NCBI GenBank assembly: GCA_031213475.1
Contig: JARUPZ010000026.1
Location: 6,059,785 to 6,123,784 of the forward strand
Direction of reading: 5' to 3'
DNA: 64,000 nucleotides
From: Nereocystis luetkeana
Lineage: Eukaryota > Sar > Phaeophyceae > Laminariales > Laminariaceae
Shown: positions 57,300 through 64,000 of the stretch, piece after piece
Layout: each line of letters begins with the position of its first letter
How positions within the stretch are numbered: the first letter of the stretch is position 1
The notes under the pieces: generated by a model
Databases searched by the model: none
What the model saw: the letters and a program-made list of their open reading frames with translations, nothing else
Told to the model about the DNA's origin: nothing
Position numbers and translations under genes: made by a program

Positions 57300-60200
57300 C
57301 TCGGTGAAGGAAGCGGCGATGCCTATTCGCGTTTTTTTGACCGTTGCCGCGGTCGATGATTGGCGTCATTGGAGTCGCTTACGTAGATTGTAGTCGTCGT
57401 CCATTCCGAGGCGAGGGACCGACCCGTCCCAGGTCCCAGGGCGCGGCAATGATGGGATCGATGTGCGTTTGGAAGTCGATGGGCCTTGAGACCAAATATG
57501 CCATATAAGAGACCGTGGTTTGACGTCGACTGACCGCCTCCTGCACTAAACCAGGTATATTCAGGCCAAAAGAGGCCTTGACGCCCCCCAAAATGACTGG
57601 TCTCCTGATTAACCCTCTTGACACTTCAGAGGTTCAAAACTGACGTTAAAAAAAAGTGATGACTACAGTATCTGGTACCTGGTACACAGTACCAGGTATA
57701 CAACACCTGCTGTGTGTTTGGGGGGATTAAACAAAAATCGGTGTCCGACATGCAGCGAAAGAAAGAAATCGTACGGAACAGGCGCAACATGATCCTACCC
57801 GCACCGCTCACGCTGCTCGTAGACGTTTTGAGAATGCCAACGTTACCAACCGAGGCGTTCTACGATAGAGGCTCACTCTAATTTTTCTGAGGCTCTTTAC
57901 TTGAAAGAGCTCAGTACCTCACTCGAAAACTGACGTCAGCAAAAAATCAAAGTGCGTCCCAATGAATAATCCTATATATAGCCCAAGCATGCAGAAACGT
58001 CATTTTTCGAAACAAGGGTGGCATTCCGACGATTTTGGGTGAAGGAAACCCGTCGTTCAGAAAAATAATTAACGGAAAGGTGCTATGATACCTCTTTCGT
58101 AGAACGCGCCAACCATTGTTTAGGGGTCCAAAGGGGTTAAGAGCACCTTTGTTTGGGATGGGTGGTCAGCATACACGGGGGTCCTCGTGGAAAACGAAAC
58201 TCTATTTGTACACTGCCTTCTTAGGGAAAAAAAAAAACTTTGAAAAAACGAAAAACGGGACGCTACCAGGTCGGCTCAACGTGCCAGCTGCGAGAAGCTC
58301 GCCTCGATGGCGGGAACGGCTCGCCGGACGGCGATGGGAGCGACGCGCAAAGTGGCAAAACGCTGCCATGCGCGCTCGGGTTTTCGAACCCTGGCCTTGG
58401 CCGGGATGCGTTGCTCACCTGCGGGCTGCTGTGTGTGCTCGGGTTTCCAAACGCTGGCCTCGGTCGGGACGCGTTTGTTCTCCGTCGTAGGCTCACATGT
58501 ATGTTCGACGCATATCGAAGAGCTCTTCGCTTCGTGCAAGGTACGTCGCTATTGTGAAGGCGCTCTACTGAGAGCGGGACGCGGGGGTGTCGGTGCTGGT
58601 TGTCTGACACCCCTTCTTGTGTAGCCCTTTAGGGGCTTGGTACCCAGAGGAAGGGACACAAACTACTACGAGGGGCTATAGTGCTGTTATTGGAGCCCAC
58701 TAGGGACCCAAAACCCATACCGCTCTGCCCCGAAATATAGAGACCATTTCTACACTAATACTCAATACAAAATGTCCTTGTGCTTAGGGACAGAGGAGGC
58801 GCTCGACGATAGAGACCCGCCCTAATTTTTCTGAGACTCCTATGCACCCCCCGTTGTATAATGCGGAATTCAGCGGGGACAGACATATCAACACCACTGC
58901 TGTGATGCTACACGCATCTCGCACATGTCCGTACGCATGATGCCCCATAATGTAGAGCACAAGTTACGTGCTCATCCTTCTTCAGCTGGCGCCCGGTAAG
59001 GGCGACGTGGTGGTTCCGAACGTTATTCGCCCAAATGTCATACCTCTGTCGCGTAACGCCTCAGAGTGGTGTATTCCCCCACGTATACGACGACCCCTGG
59101 TACGATAGAGGTATCATAGCACTTTCTGACTAAAGCTTTTCTGGCTGCGGAGGAGCTACCCAACATGGTTGGAATGCCTTTTTATTTTATTTTTTTACGG
59201 TAGTATTCGTTGCATGCCTCAACACATGGGATTATATCACCCTTGTTCTTGTGGTTGCCAGTTTTTTTAGTGAAGATAGAAGATGCCTTCGCCCCTTCGG
59301 AACCCCGAGATGGCGACGAAAACAGTGATATTTTTGGTGTTAGCAACCGTCCAGTCGCCGGGGGCGCAAAAGTAGTGCGACTGGTGTCATGTCGAGCGTG
59401 CGTCGGTGATGACCATGCACGTTAGCTCGGGTGCATCCCTACCCTCAGCTGCCCGGGTTGCTTCGTGTTGCCGGTGCTGCAATCGGCATTTTGTTTCGAC
59501 ATTGTTTTTCCCCCTCGGAGTCCCGAACGGGGCAAGCGGGGGACCTCAGAGAACTTAGCAGTTACCCTTACCGCAAATAGCACGCATCACACACCGATTA
59601 CTACAGTATGCCCCCCCGTATCAGTAGATTGGTCTTGTTGGACGGCGAGTGTGAGCGCGCAGCAGTGTGTACGGATCGAGTAAAGCCATGCTGCCTGCGC
59701 CCGTGTCGTGCAAGTATCCGGCTCATTTTGCGCTATTATGGTTGTTGAGCCCAGACTTATTGTGCCCCAACGAAGCAGTGGCCGATGCCGCTACGTGGTC
59801 GTCATTTTTGGTCTCAGTAATCACTTTTTCCTTCTCAGGTCCCAAAGAGCTATTCTACCATCTTAGCCGGAAATATAGTAAACGTTTGACCTCTGATTGT
59901 ATTATTTATTGGGGAATATCTTCCTGGCCAGAGTGATACACCTTTTGGTATGTCCTGTGCGATTTCTGGTTTCCAGGATGGCCCGACGTCGAGCATGTAA
60001 AGGTGGCAAGAGGTCGGGAGCTCAGCGAGCTCAAGACAGGTTTGAGCATCCCTATTCCTATTTTCAGCTCGGCCTGTCAGGAGTGTCCCGTACTTTTTAC
60101 AGGTCGGACTTGAGACTATCCCCCATCCCTGTCATCGGTAACGCCTGTTGAAAGCGCCTTGTATTTTATTAAGGCGGGTTCGAACACCCCCTATTCCCGA

Positions 60201-60500
60201 CATCCGTAACGCCTAAGGAATCACCCAGAGTTTAATGGGGCTATCTGTGGAGGAAAGTCTCATTTTGTCCCATCAAACCGTGCCCGTCCGTCCGACCTAA
60301 GTTGCGGGAATAAGCACCGCAGGAGCTTTCTGAAATATGCAAGCTAATATAGGCAAAATTACGTTTCACGCAGCTTGCAAAGTTGCGCACAGCCTATACA
60401 TTATCGATCAACAGTATGGTAAATACGTAGAGCTAAGAGTACAGTTATGAGATGTAGCTGGTCTACCGGCGAATACTGCTGTAGGCATTCTTCTTGTGGG
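57300..60500. other. Spacer, no gene recognised
   Basis: Dispersed repeat pieces (CTAATTTTTCTGAG at about 57880 and 58824 with CGATAGAG upstream) and a roughly 70-bp tandem duplication at 58370-58475 (CGGGTTT ... CTGGCC). Candidate frames at 59210-59425 and 59667-59936 have no family match or splice context that I can defend. Confidence 0.35.
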
Positions 60501-60504
60501 TGGG

Positions 60505-62174
60505 TCACACTATCCATCCCTCCCGTCGACGGAGGAGTGTCGCACCTTCCCCCGCCCCTATCCCCGGATCGCCCGAAAACGCAACACCCCAATCGCCACC
60601 ACCGCCGCCGCCGCTTCCACTGCTGCCGCCGCCACCACCCCCACCTTTAAGACGGCCCTTTGCAGCAGTAGTGGCAGTAGCAGCACAGGAGGCATTCGTT
60701 GTCGCGCCCGTCTCCCGCGACGGTTCACCCGACCCCCACCGATTGCCATAGGTGTCATCCCAGTCTCCTCCACCGCCCCGCCGCCCCTTCCTGTCCCGAT
60801 CGCAAGGGCTCCTGCCACTGCCGCTACCGCCGCCGCTACCACTAAAGTTGCTACCTCTTCTGCCACTGCTGACGCTGCTCCTGCTGCTCCTTCCGCTACT
60901 ACTGCCCGCCAGACTGGCGATGGTGCTGGATTTCGGCGCGCACCCCACGGAAAAGTACGGCAAGACCTCGCGCGACCGGCCCCCCCTCCTGTCGAGGGAT
61001 TGCAAACTCTGTCCGTCCCCGGGGGGGGGAGTCCCTTCGTCAATTGTAAACCTGGGGGACGAGAAAGAGGAAACGAGGCTTCGTCCATCCCCCCCTTCTC
61101 CTCCTCTCCCTCCGACCTCGCTTGAAGCATAAGAAGTCGCTCCCAGTGACAGTCCCGGAGAAAGCGCCGGGCTGAGATTGCCGCCCAGCCCGCGCAGACG
61201 CTGGATACCCCCTCCGCTGCCACCACCACCACCACCGCCGCCACCACCGCCGCTCCCCGGAAAGTCGTCATCGCTGCTTCCATGGTCCGAACTCGACGAT
61301 GAGCCAGAAGAAGAAGAAGAAGTCCAACCCTTAACCGACCCCGTCATCGTTTTGCCTACACTTCCTTCTCCACGCCCTCGTTGCCGCTGCCGCTGCTTCT
61401 GCTGTCCCCACCGCCGCCATTGTTGTTGGTGTCCCGGTCCTGGTCCCGCCTCACCCGCTTCCTCCCCCCCCTGCCACGCCTCACCACCGTCGGAAAACCC
61501 GTTGCGGCCACGTGGCGTTTTCGCCGGGGGTACCGGCAACAGCGTCATCCCCGCCGTGGTCGCTGCGCCTTCCGCTACCTCCGAGGCGACCCCTCCGAGA
61601 GCGAGCCGACGCCCCCCCGCCCACCCGAGTCCCGCCCGCCGATACGAAGGACCCTCCGATGGGTTAACGTCCCCCCAAGATCTATACAAGCACGCATCAC
61701 CCACTCGCTCACGAGTTTCGCCCGCTGCCTGCAGCAGCCCCTTACCGACCGGCCCAGCGGTGACACGTCGGGAGTCGGTTCGATTCCCGGTGCCGCGCGC
61801 GGGATCCCTCCCGGGGTCGCAGGCATCCAATCGCTGGACCTCGAGCCCGCCGCGCGCCGCCTGGATCAGCGACGAGGAGAATATCCCGGTCTCCTTACCC
61901 TTACCTCTGAGGTTGGGCGTAGGAGGCGGGAAGAAGTGCGGGTCCAGCGCGTGAGCGGGGCCCGCGGTACCACCGGCATTTTTTCCCACCTCTGCCTCCA
62001 CCCCCCGTTCTGGGCAGTACGGCAAGCCTCCCACCCCGCTTCTCCTACGGCTGCGGGAGCTGCCACCGCCGCCACCGCCGCCGCCGCCGCCGCCGCTGCT
62101 GCTGCTGCTGCTGCTGCTTCCAGCCTCCCAAGCGTTGCTGATGCCGCTGCCGCTTCCGCCGCCACGGGCGCGAC
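60505..62174 (-). CDS. Ser/Gly-rich exon, unknown function
   Basis: Acceptor GTGCGCAG before 62174 on minus; the frame is open for 556 codons to a TGA at 60505-60507. Codon choice is clearly better in this frame than on plus. Order: SGSGISNAWEAGSSSSSSGG, a Gly run, SSRSRRRSG, an ordered middle (LYRSWGDVNPSEGPSYRRAG), Gln/Arg repeats, SSSSSGSSSSSDHGSSDDDF, Gly run, VSSFSSPRFTIDEGTPPPG, LPYFSVGCAPKSSTIASLAG and Ser/Gly tails. It may be phosphorylated and disordered; no domain is recognised. A GAAG|GTGCGA donor near 60548 could replace the stop, so it may not be terminal. The 5' exon was not found. Confidence 0.5.
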
Positions 62175-64000
62175 CTGCGCACTTTCCGCTAATTAGTGAA
62201 CACTCTCTCCCGCCACCAAGAAGGCGGTCGATCCCTTCACCCTGGGGAGTACAGCAAGAGGCGCCGCCATGGTGTTAGAACATTGTCACACATTGGAAAC
62301 GTCTTACCGATGCCCGTCATTTCATGGCCTGGATAGGCAGTTCGGGTCAGCTAGATGCTGTGCAGTAGATCCCCTCATCTTGGTACGGTCTGCACGACCT
62401 TCAGTGGATCATTTCTTGCCGGGAAAGGGGGGGAGGCTCTGTATGGCACGTGTGTTATGGTATCTCCTCTCCCCTGCTGTGGCATTGTGGTTTGTGTCAA
62501 TCGTGCCCTCATCATCGCCTGCCTTTTTGATGAGTGCCTCGCCCCTTCGGTCAGAAGGCCTCTGGCGAGGCAAGCAGCCAGTAACACAAGAATTTACAAT
62601 GTCTATTAAACATCGTCAAGCACCTTGTGTGAGTGACCAAAGCAGAGCCAAAGGCATCACTTGCTATCAATAGCAGTAACCGGTCCCTAGGTCCATACTG
62701 CTTTACACTTAACACGGGCTCCTGCGCACGTGTTTTGCCGGGTGGGATCTGTAGGATACGGCTCTTGCACCATGCCATTCTGGGCGCAAAGATAGGGTCC
62801 GGTTGGTCTTCATATTAATGTCTAAACGGTGCTAGTATTTACGCACAGAGTGGTGTATTGTATCGGCAAAATTAGAATCGTGGTATGTACAGCGGCAGTG
62901 TATCGTGAGCTGTCTGATGCGTGGGAAAAACATATTATGGAGAAGAATTTATGGGGCTCGTACAGTCTTGGCTTCGCAAAACCACGGATAGTGAAACGCG
63001 TGAAACAACATTAAGAGATATGATCCAGGCGCCGGGCGCAAAATCGACCGTTACTGCTGTTGCTGCTGTTGGCAGTCGGACCCGGTGGCCCTCTCGCCCC
63101 CCCCCAAGCAAGATCTACCTCTCGGGTCTGGGTGTTGATGGCGGTGTTTCTTGCCGCTCGTGCATACAATGTTCACGAATGGAGTTTTCCCAATTAATGA
63201 GAGCCGAGATACTATCTAGCTGCAGTAGTGCCTAGAGTTTTCGTGATGCAAGCCACGAATAAATTCTCGCTTTATTGCTACCGCAGCGATCCACACTTTT
63301 CGAAGAGAAAGACTGCGTTTATTTCTTCGCTTTTTTAGTGTTACGGTAATGCCTCGAGCTTTCGTAAGGAGAACGGGATGTTTCTGTTCCTTCTGTTCCG
63401 AGTCTCCTTGGTTCGTGCCTAGCCCCAGCAACAACCGTGTCAGCAGCAGAGTACAATTAGACGTTGCCACCCCCCCCGTCTCGCCACGGAGCACCGCGTA
63501 CCTCTCAGTCCGGATACTTAGTATGTAAGGACCGCTTGGATGTTGATATGAAGGCCCCAACGCTCCTGACACTTGCGAACAAAAGCAGCACAAGCCAACG
63601 AGCAGGGCCTGCGCTGTCGAAGAAAAGGTCCCCCCCCCCCCCCCCCCTTGACGAGAGACCTACGAGAGCCCGCATATCTTCTTATTTTGCGGTCGGTTTG
63701 GTTCCCCCAGAAGCTCACCACAGGTACAAATAATCTCGAAAAATGCTCTACTGTAGTCTTGTCACCGAGTTGACTGCTGCAGATGCATGCTAAGATAGTC
63801 TAGGGATGCATCCAGTGTTCCCGAGGCGTGGCGCCTCTAATTCAAGGGGCCCTAACCTCACCCAAAACCTAAGCTTAGAAAAGAAAGGAAGGGCAATTCC
63901 GATGGACAAATCTCACGGCCTCGGTATCACAAAACACATTATTTTGTGGTATTCCAGGGATGTTGGTCGGTTCTTCAGCCGAAGACCCTTTGTCAGCCCC
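62175..64000. other. Right flank, no gene recognised
   Basis: No protein-like frame with splice context and no SINE, LINE or MITE copy is seen. C-run at 63632-63648. Confidence 0.4.

Noticed and set aside
61178-61954. 258-codon plus frame with an acidic stretch
   Set aside because: The minus frame over the same bases has uniform GC3 bias, Ser/Gly codon runs and an acceptor; the plus frame is Pro-rich complement.

Overview
This window looks like nuclear DNA of a stramenopile, most likely a brown alga (Ectocarpus-like). That is inferred from GC-rich, Gly/Ser/Ala-rich exons broken by long repeat-filled GT-AG introns, dense short palindromic transposons, and a non-LTR retrotransposon. No database was searched. 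A scaffold gap of exactly 100 N lies at 15114-15213.

Layout. (1) About 1.4-27.1 kb, plus strand: exons with matching splice phases form one very large gene of about 26 kb. Its first two thirds encode low-complexity protein. Its last exons carry a recognisable ferredoxin-NADP-reductase (FNR)-type FAD/NAD(P) module, similar to the C-terminus of NADPH oxidases and ferric reductases. (2) 27.1-42.7 kb: mostly gene-poor, with one candidate terminal exon (30315-30445), a broken Ty3/gypsy-type retroelement (37.1-39.2 kb), tandem duplications and an interstitial TTAGGG array. (3) 42.8-50.8 kb, minus strand: a seven-exon gene for a leucine-rich-repeat protein of the cysteine-containing (AMN1/FBXL-like) class, with one GC-AG intron. 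(4) 54.6-56.5 kb, plus strand: a compact four-exon gene for a 126-residue protein resembling mitochondrial ribosomal protein mL53 (L51/S25/CI-B8 fold). (5) 60.5-62.2 kb, minus strand: a Ser/Gly-rich exon of unknown function.

Mobile DNA dominates the rest. A 5'-truncated LINE (3340-5411) and about 20 copies of a roughly 410-bp SINE share a related 3' tail (GGATGCG ... GTCATACGACTA ... GAGTACA) that ends in a long C-run instead of poly(A). This looks like a LINE/SINE partnership using poly(C) tails, and it accounts for most of the long G/C homopolymers here. Two palindromic MITE families are present. One is a 105-bp TTACGGGGG...CCCCCGTAA element with TA target duplications (Tc1/mariner-like), with two self-insertions. 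The other is a 90-99-bp CCCTTT...AAAGGG element with TTAA duplications (piggyBac-like), one copy of which interrupts the LINE reverse transcriptase. The genes and the transposons are not functionally linked; the introns of the genes are simply the main landing sites.
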